A stretch of DNA of 47,271 nt, taken from Mycobacterium colombiense (GTDB lineage: Bacteria; Actinomycetota; Actinomycetes; Mycobacteriales; Mycobacteriaceae). The notes beneath the pieces are model-generated. The model saw nothing but the letters and a program-made list of their open reading frames with translations, made no database searches and was not told where the DNA came from. The stretch is from assembly GCF_001672755.1 (NCBI RefSeq), contig NZ_LZKI01000120.1:1-47271 (forward strand), given 5' to 3'. This document shows positions 16,930 through 24,581 of the stretch, piece by piece (the stretch's first letter is position 1; each line of letters starts with the position of its first letter). The position numbers were made by a program, and so were the translations under genes.

Positions 16930-17796
16930 ATGGCCAACGAGTCCGGGCTTGCATACTTCAACGGCGGTCCGTCCGATGCGGACGGAAAGGAAGAAGTGCG
17001 GCCCTACTACCAAGCGGTCGGCGGCGAAGAGGCCGTTTTCAAGGCGGCCTATCGCCAGGGTCTGGCGCTGGTCCTGAAGGGTCCGACGGGGTGCGGCAAA
17101 ACCCGATTCGTCGAGGCGATGGCCCACGACCTGGGGCGGCCGCTGATCACCGTCGCCTGCCACGACGACCTCACCACGGCGGACCTGGTCGGCCGTTACC
17201 TGCTGCGCGGCGACGAGACGGTGTGGGTGGACGGCCCGCTGACCCGGGCGGTGCGCGAAGGCGCGATCTGCTACCTCGACGAGGTGGTGGAAGCCCGGCA
17301 GGACACCACGGTGGTGCTGCATCCGCTGGCCGACCACCGGCGCCAGCTGCCCATCGAGCGACTCGGCGTCACGCTGGACGCGGCGCCCGGATTCGGCCTG
17401 GTGGTGTCCTACAACCCCGGTTATCAGAGCGTGCTGAAGGATCTGAAGGATTCGACGCGGCAGCGGATGGTGGCCATCGAATTCGATTTCCCCGCAGCCG
17501 ATATCGAAGAGGGCATCGTCGCGCACGAGGCGGGCGTCAACGGGACCACCGCGGCCGAGCTGGTCCGCTTCGGGCAGGCCATCCGCCGGCTGGAAACGGG
17601 CGGCCTGCGCGAGGTGGCGTCGACGCGGGTGCTGATCGCCGCGGGCAGGCTGGTCGCCGAGGGCCTGAGCATGCGGGAGGCGGCCCGGGCCGCCATCGCG
17701 GGCCCGCTGACCGACGACGTGGCGGTGGGCAAGGCGCTCGGCGAAATGATCCAGATTTACCTGGGTACGGACGGGTCCGGCGGGTCCGATGATTGA
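16930..17796 (+). CDS. MoxR-family AAA+ ATPase (CbbQ/NorQ type)
   Basis: This 288-residue ATPase has Walker A GPTGCGKT at residues 51-58, Walker B ICYLDEV at 113-119, sensor-1 SYNPGYQ and the arginine-rich DSTRQRMVAIEFDFP segment. A CbbQ-type C-terminal region follows. CbbQ/NorQ ATPases form hexamers that work with a VWA partner to activate a metalloenzyme by ATP-driven remodelling. Here the VWA gene precedes the ATPase, the reverse of the usual norQ-norD order. The start is well placed after AGAAGGGAAG. No carbon monoxide dehydrogenase, nitric oxide reductase or Rubisco gene is nearby, so the target must be another enzyme, possibly one of the local oxidases. Confidence 0.93.
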   Translation: MANESGLAYFNGGPSDADGKEEVRPYYQAVGGEEAVFKAAYRQGLALVLKGPTGCGKTRFVEAMAHDLGRPLITVACHDDLTTADLVGRYLLRGDETVWVDGPLTRAVREGAICYLDEVVEARQDTTVVLHPLADHRRQLPIERLGVTLDAAPGFGLVVSYNPGYQSVLKDLKDSTRQRMVAIEFDFPAADIEEGIVAHEAGVNGTTAAELVRFGQAIRRLETGGLREVASTRVLIAAGRLVAEGLSMREAARAAIAGPLTDDVAVGKALGEMIQIYLGTDGSGGSDD

Positions 17797-17838
17797 CGCT
17801 GCATACCGCCCCCGCTAGGGTCTGAACAAATATTAGGT
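17793..17838 (+). promoter_or_regulatory. Promoter and downstream operator S6 of the LivK-AveC-SDR-CYP operon
   Basis: TTGACG (17793-17798, overlapping the MoxR stop codon) and TAGGGT (17816-17821) are 17 bases apart. The operator TGAACAAATATTAGGT (17823-17838) follows directly, over the expected start point. It is the exact reverse complement of operator S7 at 24488-24503. A repressor here would block the start site rather than the -35/-10 interval. Confidence 0.65.
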
Positions 17839-17880
17839 TTTTCGGATCGGCGCGTGCAATTCAGTCAGCTGGGAGGTCGG

Positions 17881-18999
17881 ATGTCCTACGAGAGCAGCGC
17901 AGAGCCGATCAAGGTCGGCTACCTGATGGACTTCAAGCTTCCGCCGGGGTTCCCCGAAGACCTGTTCGCCTCCTTCACCCAGACGTTCGACCTCATCTTC
18001 GAAGAAGCCGTCGCCCAGGGCCTGATGGACCGTCCCGTGCAGATGATCTATCGCGAGGTGGAGGGATTGCCCAAGGGTTCGGTCAAGGCGGTGATCGATG
18101 CGTATGGCGAACTGGTCGACGAGGGCTGCCTGGTGGTCTTCGGTCCGAACATCACCGATAACTGCGTGCCGTTGCGAGAAGCGATCGAGGAACGGTTCAA
18201 GGTACCCGCGATCAGCGTGACCGGTACCGACGACTGGCTGGGCGAGTGGACGTTCTCCTTCCCCCAGGGATCGATGACCGATGAACCGATCTTCCTGGCC
18301 GACCTCATCGCCAAACGCGGGCTCGGCGAAATCGGCGTCCTGGTCGAGCAGAGCCTCATCGGTGAGAGCTACCTGAAGAACCTGCGAAGCGCTTGCCGGC
18401 GCAAAGGCATTCGGATCGCCGCGGAAGTTGCCATCGCGCAGACGGCCCAGGACATCAACGCCGCGGTGCAGACGCTGCACGAGGCGAAGGCCGAGGCGAT
18501 CGTGCACCTGGGCTTCGGCTTCGGAATCGTCTTCATCAACCCCGCACTCGAGTCCCTCGGCTGGGACCCGCCGCGCTTCACCACGACGGCGTGGCAGAAC
18601 GCCTGGGTGAACCCGATCATGTGGAACGCGTTCATGGGCTGGACCGGTGTCGACCAGTATGACGAGGCGAACCGGATCGGTCAGGACTTCCTCGACAGCT
18701 ACGCGACGAAGTACAACGGCAGCCGGCCCGAGTTCTGCGTGACCGTGGTCAACCGCGACGTCGCCGCGACACTCGTGCGCGCGTTCACCGACGCACATCC
18801 GTTGAGCCCCCGCGGCGTCAAAGAGGCGCTGGAGCGGGTGAAGATGATGCCCGCCGCGTCCGGCGCGCCCGGTACCCGCGTGTCGTTCGGCAAATGGACA
18901 CGCCGGGCCTGGATGGGTGCCGGGTATCTGGTGGCACGCACCCTCGACGCCGACGGCATCAACTCGCACTTAGTGGATCGCTTCGGAGAGGAAGACTGA
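17881..18999 (+). CDS. LivK-like periplasmic-binding-fold protein lacking a signal peptide
   Basis: This 372-residue protein starts MSYESSAEPIKVGYLMDFKL after a good GGGAGGT Shine-Dalgarno. The fold is type I periplasmic binding (Peripla_BP_6). Its pieces include GYLMDFKLPPG, YGELVDEGCLVVFGPNITDN, ITDNCVPLREAIEERFKVPA, ISVTGTDDWLGEW, GVLVEQSLIGESYLKNLRSA and AEAIVHLGFGFGIVFINPAL. No signal peptide or lipobox can be seen, and no permease or transport ATPase is encoded nearby. It is therefore likely cytosolic, either as a ligand sensor like the amide-binding AmiC or as an odd enzyme. It overlaps the AveC-like gene by one base (TGATG). Confidence 0.8.
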   Translation: MSYESSAEPIKVGYLMDFKLPPGFPEDLFASFTQTFDLIFEEAVAQGLMDRPVQMIYREVEGLPKGSVKAVIDAYGELVDEGCLVVFGPNITDNCVPLREAIEERFKVPAISVTGTDDWLGEWTFSFPQGSMTDEPIFLADLIAKRGLGEIGVLVEQSLIGESYLKNLRSACRRKGIRIAAEVAIAQTAQDINAAVQTLHEAKAEAIVHLGFGFGIVFINPALESLGWDPPRFTTTAWQNAWVNPIMWNAFMGWTGVDQYDEANRIGQDFLDSYATKYNGSRPEFCVTVVNRDVAATLVRAFTDAHPLSPRGVKEALERVKMMPAASGAPGTRVSFGKWTRRAWMGAGYLVARTLDADGINSHLVDRFGEED

Positions 19000-20141
19000 T
19001 GTCCACAGAGCAGACCACATCGCCCGCCGAGCAGGAGGAACCGTCCGCCCCACAGCGAAAAGCCAAGCGCGGCTGGGGCGGATGGATCGCCGGCGCGGCG
19101 CTCGCCGCCTTCGCGCTGTTCTTCATCGCCAATTGCCGTGTGGCCCTTGACCCTCGAGTCGCGAACCCGAACGTGCAGGGCCGGCCGCGTCCGGTGAAGT
19201 TCACGTTCGGGCTGGACTACATCACCTTCCTGGACTGGGCCACGGTCGTGGCGCTGATCGTTTTGTTGATTGTCTTCATCAGGGGTTGGCGCCGCAATCC
19301 CGGTAGCCCGGTGATGTTGATGTTCCTGTGCACCACGCTGATCGTGTGGCAGGACCCGATCATGAACTGGTCGCCGTTCGCGGTCTACAACCCCGATCTC
19401 GTTCACTGGCCGGAATCCTGGCCGTTGGTGTCGTTGTCGCCGACGGTCGAACCGTTCGTGGTCTTCGGTTATGTGATGTTCTACTTCGGCCCCTACTTTC
19501 CGGCGGTCTGGTTGCTGCGCAGACTGCAGGCAAAGTACGGGCCCACCAGCTATGTGTCGCGGCATCCCCTGGTCAGTCTGGGTCTGATCACGCTGGTGAT
19601 CGGGTTCATTTTCGACGCCTTCCTGGAAAACATCCTGATCCACTGGGGCATGTACATCTACTCGCAGGTGATCCCGTGGGGATCGGTGTTCACCGGCACC
19701 ACTTTCCAATTCCCGCTGATCTGGGAATCGTTCTCGGTGTGCTTCGTGATGGTCCCGGCTGCGATCCTCTGCTACCGCGACGACACCGGTAAGTCGGTGG
19801 CGGAAAAGCTTGCCGCAAAAGCGAAGTTGTTCCCGTCGCGTCCGGTGCTCGGCACCTTCCTGGTGATGTTCGTCATCATCAACGTGTCGTACTTCGCCTA
19901 CGGCGGCTGGTTCTGGGCCATCAAGGTCAGCCATGCCGCCACCTCGGTTGCGTGCCCGTGGCCGTATCCGGAAGCCAAAGTGTATGACCCGCAAGGGTAT
20001 TACGAGAAGGCGGGCGCCCAGGGCCCCTACTCGGTCGGGATCTGGTCGACCTGGGCCAACGGGGAGCCCAACGGGCGACCCCACGTCATCCCCCCGCCGC
20101 CCGGTGAGGGCGCATGTGCGACGGCGGGCCAGCATGGCTGA
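18999..20141 (+). CDS. AveC-like (spirocyclase family) integral membrane protein
   Basis: This 380-residue protein has about seven hydrophobic segments near residues 28-46, 78-95, 105-118, 148-172, 190-210, 240-258 and 283-305. A charged N-terminus and a C-terminal proline-rich tail flank them. Conserved-looking segments are CRVALDPRVANPNVQGRPRP, QDPIMNWSPFAVYNPDL, FDAFLENILIHWGMYIYSQV and FTGTTFQFPLIWESF. The pattern resembles AveC, which forms the spiroketal in avermectin biosynthesis. Mycobacteria carry paralogues beside SDR and CYP genes. The exact reaction here is unknown, but dehydration or cyclisation of a lipid alcohol is possible. It starts inside the LivK stop and overlaps the SDR by 8 bases. 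Confidence 0.75.
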   Translation: MSTEQTTSPAEQEEPSAPQRKAKRGWGGWIAGAALAAFALFFIANCRVALDPRVANPNVQGRPRPVKFTFGLDYITFLDWATVVALIVLLIVFIRGWRRNPGSPVMLMFLCTTLIVWQDPIMNWSPFAVYNPDLVHWPESWPLVSLSPTVEPFVVFGYVMFYFGPYFPAVWLLRRLQAKYGPTSYVSRHPLVSLGLITLVIGFIFDAFLENILIHWGMYIYSQVIPWGSVFTGTTFQFPLIWESFSVCFVMVPAAILCYRDDTGKSVAEKLAAKAKLFPSRPVLGTFLVMFVIINVSYFAYGGWFWAIKVSHAATSVACPWPYPEAKVYDPQGYYEKAGAQGPYSVGIWSTWANGEPNGRPHVIPPPPGEGACATAGQHG

Positions 20142-21138
20142 GCCGCGCACAGTCGTCATCACCGGCGCGTCCCGCGGACTGGGCTTCGCCTCGGCGGTGC
20201 GGATGTATAAGGAGGGTTGGCGCGTGGTCGCGGCCATGCGCACCCCCGACCAGGGAATGCCACTGCTGCGCAACGCTATCGGAGCCGGCCCCGACGACGA
20301 GCGGTTGATCGGCGTCCAGCTCGACCTGACGGACAGCGCGTCGATCGCCGCGGCGGCCAAGACAATCGAAGAAGCCGTAGGCGCACCGTACGCACTGGTG
20401 CACAACGCGGGCATCTCCGCCGCCGGAATGGTGGAGGAGACCGACATGGCGTTGTGGCAGCGCATGCTCGCCACCAGCGTCCTGGGCCCCGTCACGCTCA
20501 CCCAGGCCCTGCTGCCGTCGATGCGGGCGGCGGGTCAGGGGCGAATCGTCCTGGTGTCCAGCGCGGCCGGGGTGCGGGGCCAGCCTGCCACCGCGCCGTA
20601 CTCCGCGGCCAAGGGAGCGCTGGAGCGGTGGGGGGAATCGATGGCGTGCGAAATCGCGCCGTTCGGCCTGGGTGTCACCGTTCTGGTGGCCGGCACGTAT
20701 GACACCGAGATCATCACCGACGCCGGTACCACCGATGACCGCAACTTCGGTGGACCGTATGCCCGGCTGCACAACACCATGAACAGCCGCGGGCGCTTCG
20801 CGATGAAGTTGGCGCGGCCGCCGGAGCGGTTCACCGACGGCCTGCTCAAGGCGATTGATGACCGGGGAGCGTTTCGCCGGCGGGGTATCGGGCCGGATGC
20901 CTCGATGCTGTTGGTGGCCAACAGGATCCTGCCAGCGTCGGGCATGCACCACATGTCGCGGATCGTGCTGGGCATCCCCCGGCAGGGGTCGATGCGCGGC
21001 GGGGCGTGGCCGTTGACGACAAGTCAAAAGGCGATGGTCTTCGTCGCTCGTGTTCTTCCGCAGCCGGTACTGCAGCGCTTGGCCGCGGTGGCGGGGCGGT
21101 TCTCGTCGCAGAAAGATGCGGCACCGCAAGGGGATTAG
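20134..21138 (+). CDS. SDR with C-terminal extension
   Basis: This 334-residue SDR starts MAEPRTVVITGASRGLGFAS, with the classic TGASRGLG loop. LVHNAGISAAGM gives the NAG motif, LVSSAAGVRG leads to the serine, and YSAAKGA supplies Tyr and Lys. A long C-terminal region contains FTDGLLKAIDDRGAFRRRGI and MLLVANRILPASGMHHM. It is translationally coupled to the AveC-like gene, with its ATG 8 bases before that gene's stop. A CYP gene follows after 9 bases. It probably oxidises or reduces the same lipid substrate as its neighbours. Confidence 0.87.
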   Translation: MAEPRTVVITGASRGLGFASAVRMYKEGWRVVAAMRTPDQGMPLLRNAIGAGPDDERLIGVQLDLTDSASIAAAAKTIEEAVGAPYALVHNAGISAAGMVEETDMALWQRMLATSVLGPVTLTQALLPSMRAAGQGRIVLVSSAAGVRGQPATAPYSAAKGALERWGESMACEIAPFGLGVTVLVAGTYDTEIITDAGTTDDRNFGGPYARLHNTMNSRGRFAMKLARPPERFTDGLLKAIDDRGAFRRRGIGPDASMLLVANRILPASGMHHMSRIVLGIPRQGSMRGGAWPLTTSQKAMVFVARVLPQPVLQRLAAVAGRFSSQKDAAPQGD

Positions 21139-21147
21139 AGGGGAATC

Positions 21148-22365
21148 ATGGAACAGCTTTTCGACGACTTAGATGATTTCGGCGCCTTCGATGACGCGAT
21201 ATCCGGTGATGTGCGTGACCCGTACACCGAATTGGCGCGGCTGCGCCACGAGGAACCGGTGCAGCGACTCGAGACGTCGGGAGCGCTTCCGCACGAGGAA
21301 GGGCTGCCGATGTTCATCGTGTATCGCCACGAGGACATCCAGCAGATGTTGCGCGACAACGAGAAGATCTCCTCGTCCGCGGTCATCGCCGCATTCGGGC
21401 CCGTGCTGGGCGAAGGCGTGATGCTCGGCATGGACGAGCCGATCCACGGCCGGTTGCGTTCATTGGTATCGAAGGCGTTCTCGCAGAAGTCATTGGCGCG
21501 CTGGCAGGACGAGTTGGTCGGCCGTGTGGCGAACGGCCTGATCGACAAGTTCGCGTCCAACGGCAAGGCTGATCTGGTCAAGGAATTCACCTTCGACTAC
21601 CCGAGCCAGATCATCGCGGGATTGCTGGGCTTGCCGGAAGAGGACTACCCGCAGTTCCAGCGGTGGTCGATTTCGCTGCTGAGCTGGCTGATGAACCCCG
21701 AACGCGGACTTGCCGCCTCGGCCGCCCTGTGCGACTACTTCGCGCCGATACTCGAGGCCCGCCGGGCCGAGCCGAAGGATGATCTGATCAGCGCCCTGGG
21801 TGCGGCCGAGATCGACGGGGAGAAGCTCGCGGACGAGGAGATCTTCTCGTTCCTTCGCCTGCTGTTGCCGGCGGGCGTCGAGACGACCTACCGCGCACTC
21901 GGCAGCCTGCTGCTGGCGTTGTTGTCGGATCCCGCGCAGCTGGATGCCATCCGCGCGGATCGATCTTTGCTGCCCCAGGCGATCGAGGAGGGCGTGCGGT
22001 GGGAGTCACCGCTGCTGACCATCACCCGGGTCGCCACCCGCGACACCGAACTCGGAGGCGTGGCGATCCCGGCCGGCGCGACGGTGATGCCGATGCTCGG
22101 TTCGGCGAACCGGCAGGAGGATCGCTATCCCGATCCGAACACGTTCGACATCCACCGGGAGGCCCGGGCACATCTGGGCTGGGGGCATGGCGTCCACGTC
22201 TGCCTCGGCATGCACCTGGCGCGGCTCGAGATGCGCACCGCCATCAACCTTCTGCTCGACCGGTTGCCCAACCTGCGGCTGGACCCCGGGGGGAACGACC
22301 CGCATATTCGCGGCCAGGTCTTCCGGTCACCGACGTCGGTCCCGGTGCTGTTCGACCCCCAATAA
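21148..22365 (+). CDS. Cytochrome P450
   Basis: This 405-residue P450 has the I-helix oxygen-binding motif AGVETT (in LLLPAGVETTYRALGSLLLA), the ExxR pair in EGVRWESP, and the heme-ligand region WGHGVHVCLGMHLARLE with axial Cys352. The first residue of the usual FGxGxHxCxG motif is Trp instead of Phe. It is probably a soluble class I P450 that needs ferredoxin and ferredoxin reductase, neither of which is encoded here. It follows the SDR by 9 bases after GAGGGGAA. Subfamily and substrate cannot be assigned from sequence reading alone; hydroxylation of an alicyclic or terpenoid molecule is an inference. Confidence 0.95.
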   Translation: MEQLFDDLDDFGAFDDAISGDVRDPYTELARLRHEEPVQRLETSGALPHEEGLPMFIVYRHEDIQQMLRDNEKISSSAVIAAFGPVLGEGVMLGMDEPIHGRLRSLVSKAFSQKSLARWQDELVGRVANGLIDKFASNGKADLVKEFTFDYPSQIIAGLLGLPEEDYPQFQRWSISLLSWLMNPERGLAASAALCDYFAPILEARRAEPKDDLISALGAAEIDGEKLADEEIFSFLRLLLPAGVETTYRALGSLLLALLSDPAQLDAIRADRSLLPQAIEEGVRWESPLLTITRVATRDTELGGVAIPAGATVMPMLGSANRQEDRYPDPNTFDIHREARAHLGWGHGVHVCLGMHLARLEMRTAINLLLDRLPNLRLDPGGNDPHIRGQVFRSPTSVPVLFDPQ

Positions 22366-22479
22366 CCGGCCCCGTCCGAGGCTCCACTTGCCAATCGGCT
22401 AGTTTCCAGTAAGGCTCCCCGTAGGGTAACCAGTGCTCTGCGGGACGCCCCTCTAACAAGTCAGAAGAGAGTGACAGAT

Positions 22480-23964
22480 ATGACTGAGGCTGTAAAGGTC
22501 CGCTTCGAGCCGAAAATGATGATCGACGGCAAGCTCGTCGAGGGCCGGGCCGGCACCTTCACCAACATCAACCCGGCGACCGAGGAGTCGCTCGGCGAGG
22601 TTTCGGACGCGTCGAAGGAGGACATGCACCGGGCCATCGACGCCGCCCGGCGCGCCTTCGACGAGACCGACTGGTCGACCAACAAGGAGCTGCGCAAGCG
22701 CTGCCTGCTGCAGCTGCACGAGGCGATCGAGTCCGAGATCGACGAGCTGCGCGAGGAGCTCATCCTCGAGGTCGGCTCGCCGCGGGCCATCACGTTCGGA
22801 CCCCAGCTGGACGCCCCGCTGGAAGACGGGCTGAAGTACCCCGCGCGCCTGATCGACGAGTACGCGTGGGAAACCGACCTGGGCGACAAGGTGATCAGCC
22901 TGACCGGCACGCTGACCACCCGCAAGGTGTGGCGGGAGCCGGTGGGCGTGGTCGGCGCGATCGTGCCGTGGAACTTCCCGTTCGAGGTCACCCTCAACAA
23001 GCTCGGCCAGGCGCTGGGCACCGGCAACACCGTGGTGCTCAAGCCGGCCCCCAACACCCCGTTCAACGCGAACCGGCTCGGCCGCCTGATCGCCGAGAAG
23101 ACCGACATCCCCGCGGGCGTCGTCAACGTCGTCACCGCCTCGGACCACTTCGTGGGCGAGGAGTTGACGCTGTCGCCGAAGGTCGACCTGATCTCGTTCA
23201 CCGGCTCGACGGTGGTCGGCAAGCGGATCATGGAGAAGGGCGCCGCGACCATGAAGCGGCTGTTCCTCGAACTCGGCGGCAAGTCGGCCACCATCGTGCT
23301 GGAGGACGCCGACTTCGGCACGGCGTGCATGGTCGGCATCGCGCCGTGCATGCACGCCGGTCAGGGTTGTGCGAACCCGACCCGGCTGCTGCTGCCGCGG
23401 TCCCGCTACGACGAGGGCGTCGAGATCCTCAAGAACATCTATGAGAACGTCACGTGCGGCGATCCGCAGGATCCTGGAACGCTGTGTGGGCCGGTGATCT
23501 CGCAACGACAGTTCGACCGCGTGACGGATTACATCAAGAAGGGCGTCGAAGAGGGCGCGACGGCGCTGGTCGGTGGACCCGGTGCAGAAACCGGTTTCGA
23601 CAAGGGATACTTCATTCGGCCAACGCTTTTCACGAACGTCGACAATAAGATGACCATCGCGCAGGAGGAGATCTTCGGCCCGGTCCTGTCGGTCATCCCG
23701 TTCGACGACGAGGAGGACGCGATCCGGATCGCCAACGACAGCGTGTACGGGTTGGCCGGCAACGTGTTTGCGGGTTCGCTCGAGCGTGCGCTGTCGGTGA
23801 CCCGCCGGATCAAGGCCGGCTTCATGGGCGTCAACGGCGGCGCCCCGTACGGCGCCGACACACCGTTCGGCGGCTATAAGGAAAGCGGCGTGGGACGTCA
23901 GAACGGCATTGCCGGATTCGACCAGTACACCGAGATCAAGTCGGTCGCCTACCCCGCCGGCTAG
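22480..23964 (+). CDS. NAD(P)-dependent aldehyde dehydrogenase
   Basis: This 494-residue ALDH contains VVGAIVPWNFPFEVTLNKLG (cofactor and Asn-containing site), the FTGSTVVG nucleotide motif, LELGGKSATIVLEDADF with general-base Glu264 and GQGCANPTRL with catalytic Cys297. The C-terminus has EEIFGPVLSVIPF and PFGGYKESGVGRQNGIAGFD. It converts an aldehyde to an acid, so here it could finish the oxidation begun by the P450 or SDR. The ATG at 22480 follows AGAAGAGAG by about 10 bases; an upstream GTG at 22471 would add three residues. A separate promoter, with TTGCCA and TAAGGC, is possible in the 114-base gap after the CYP. Confidence 0.93.
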   Translation: MTEAVKVRFEPKMMIDGKLVEGRAGTFTNINPATEESLGEVSDASKEDMHRAIDAARRAFDETDWSTNKELRKRCLLQLHEAIESEIDELREELILEVGSPRAITFGPQLDAPLEDGLKYPARLIDEYAWETDLGDKVISLTGTLTTRKVWREPVGVVGAIVPWNFPFEVTLNKLGQALGTGNTVVLKPAPNTPFNANRLGRLIAEKTDIPAGVVNVVTASDHFVGEELTLSPKVDLISFTGSTVVGKRIMEKGAATMKRLFLELGGKSATIVLEDADFGTACMVGIAPCMHAGQGCANPTRLLLPRSRYDEGVEILKNIYENVTCGDPQDPGTLCGPVISQRQFDRVTDYIKKGVEEGATALVGGPGAETGFDKGYFIRPTLFTNVDNKMTIAQEEIFGPVLSVIPFDDEEDAIRIANDSVYGLAGNVFAGSLERALSVTRRIKAGFMGVNGGAPYGADTPFGGYKESGVGRQNGIAGFDQYTEIKSVAYPAG

Positions 23965-23967
23965 GAA

Positions 23968-24228
23968 TCACCCTTCGACGAGATTGCCGTCAGGGTCGGG
24001 GTTTTCGGGCTGAATCGCGACCGTGGCGGCAATCTTGGTGTGACCCGGCGGCAGCGGCCGTTTGAGTGTGCAGACGATGCTCCACTCGAAGTAGTGGTCA
24101 CCGCCGCTGTCGTATTCCTTGAATCGGTGGGCAACTTGGGTGCGTTGCACCGAGGATCCCACGATTTCCCAGCCCTGCTCGCCGTAGGTCGTCGTCAGGC
24201 GGTTCGCCTGTTCCAAGACCGCTTCCAA
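23968..24228 (-). CDS. Small DUF4177-like protein, start uncertain
   Basis: From a TTG at 24228 the frame gives 86 residues, including LEQANRLTTTYGEQGWEIVG, SSVQRTQVAHRFKEY and FEWSIVCTLKRPLPPGHTK. The YGEQGWEIVG pattern resembles DUF4177-type small proteins. The frame stays open upstream to 24276 and reads YPQRWESTFISHTHES, which looks coding, but it has no ATG or GTG before the stop at 24277-24279. Either TTG is the start or the 5' end is damaged. It is convergent with the ALDH gene, with only 3 bases between the stops. Confidence 0.5.
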   Translation of the reverse strand: MEAVLEQANRLTTTYGEQGWEIVGSSVQRTQVAHRFKEYDSGGDHYFEWSIVCTLKRPLPPGHTKIAATVAIQPENPDPDGNLVEG

Positions 24229-24581
24229 CGACTCGTGGGTGTGCGAGATGAAGGTGCTCTCCCATCGCTGGGGATATTACGCGCCGTCCGACGCCAGCCA
24301 CCAACCGGGCCCGGGTGCAGGAGTGCTCACATCCGGGGACCATATGCGCCGTCGACCCAACAGAAATGAACTGCAGGTGACCGTCGCTGTACGCAACGCC
24401 GAAGAACTGGCGTCAACAGCGCGGATGGTGCGAGAGGTCCCGCCCAGAGTGGGCCATCGTGCGACCGCAACCGGGGTGGCCAGCTTGACCTAATATTTGT
24501 TCAGCTCTAGATTGGCAGGAGAGGTTACGTCGCCCGGGTTGACGTTGGTGGGGGCGGTTACGTTGATGCCTAGGAGTCCTG
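24229..24581. other. Intergenic region upstream of the second CYP
   Basis: These 353 bases hold no convincing gene. They contain the possible 5' remnant of the DUF4177-like frame, the operator-bearing promoter at 24485-24513 and a 68-base leader with the direct repeat GGTTACGT. A TTG-start Shine-Dalgarno, AGGAG (24572-24576), precedes the CYP. Confidence 0.6.
24485..24513 (+). promoter_or_regulatory. CYP promoter with operator S7
   Basis: TTGACC (24485-24490), a 17-base spacer and TAGATT (24508-24513) form a sigma-70-like promoter. The operator GACCTAATATTTGTTC (24487-24502) fits RACCWAATATYTGTTC completely. Its 16-base version at 24488-24503 is the exact reverse complement of S6. Confidence 0.75.

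Noticed and set aside
18699..20501. 600-residue minus-strand frame opposite the AveC-like and SDR genes
   Set aside because: It is an antisense shadow without any recognisable motif.
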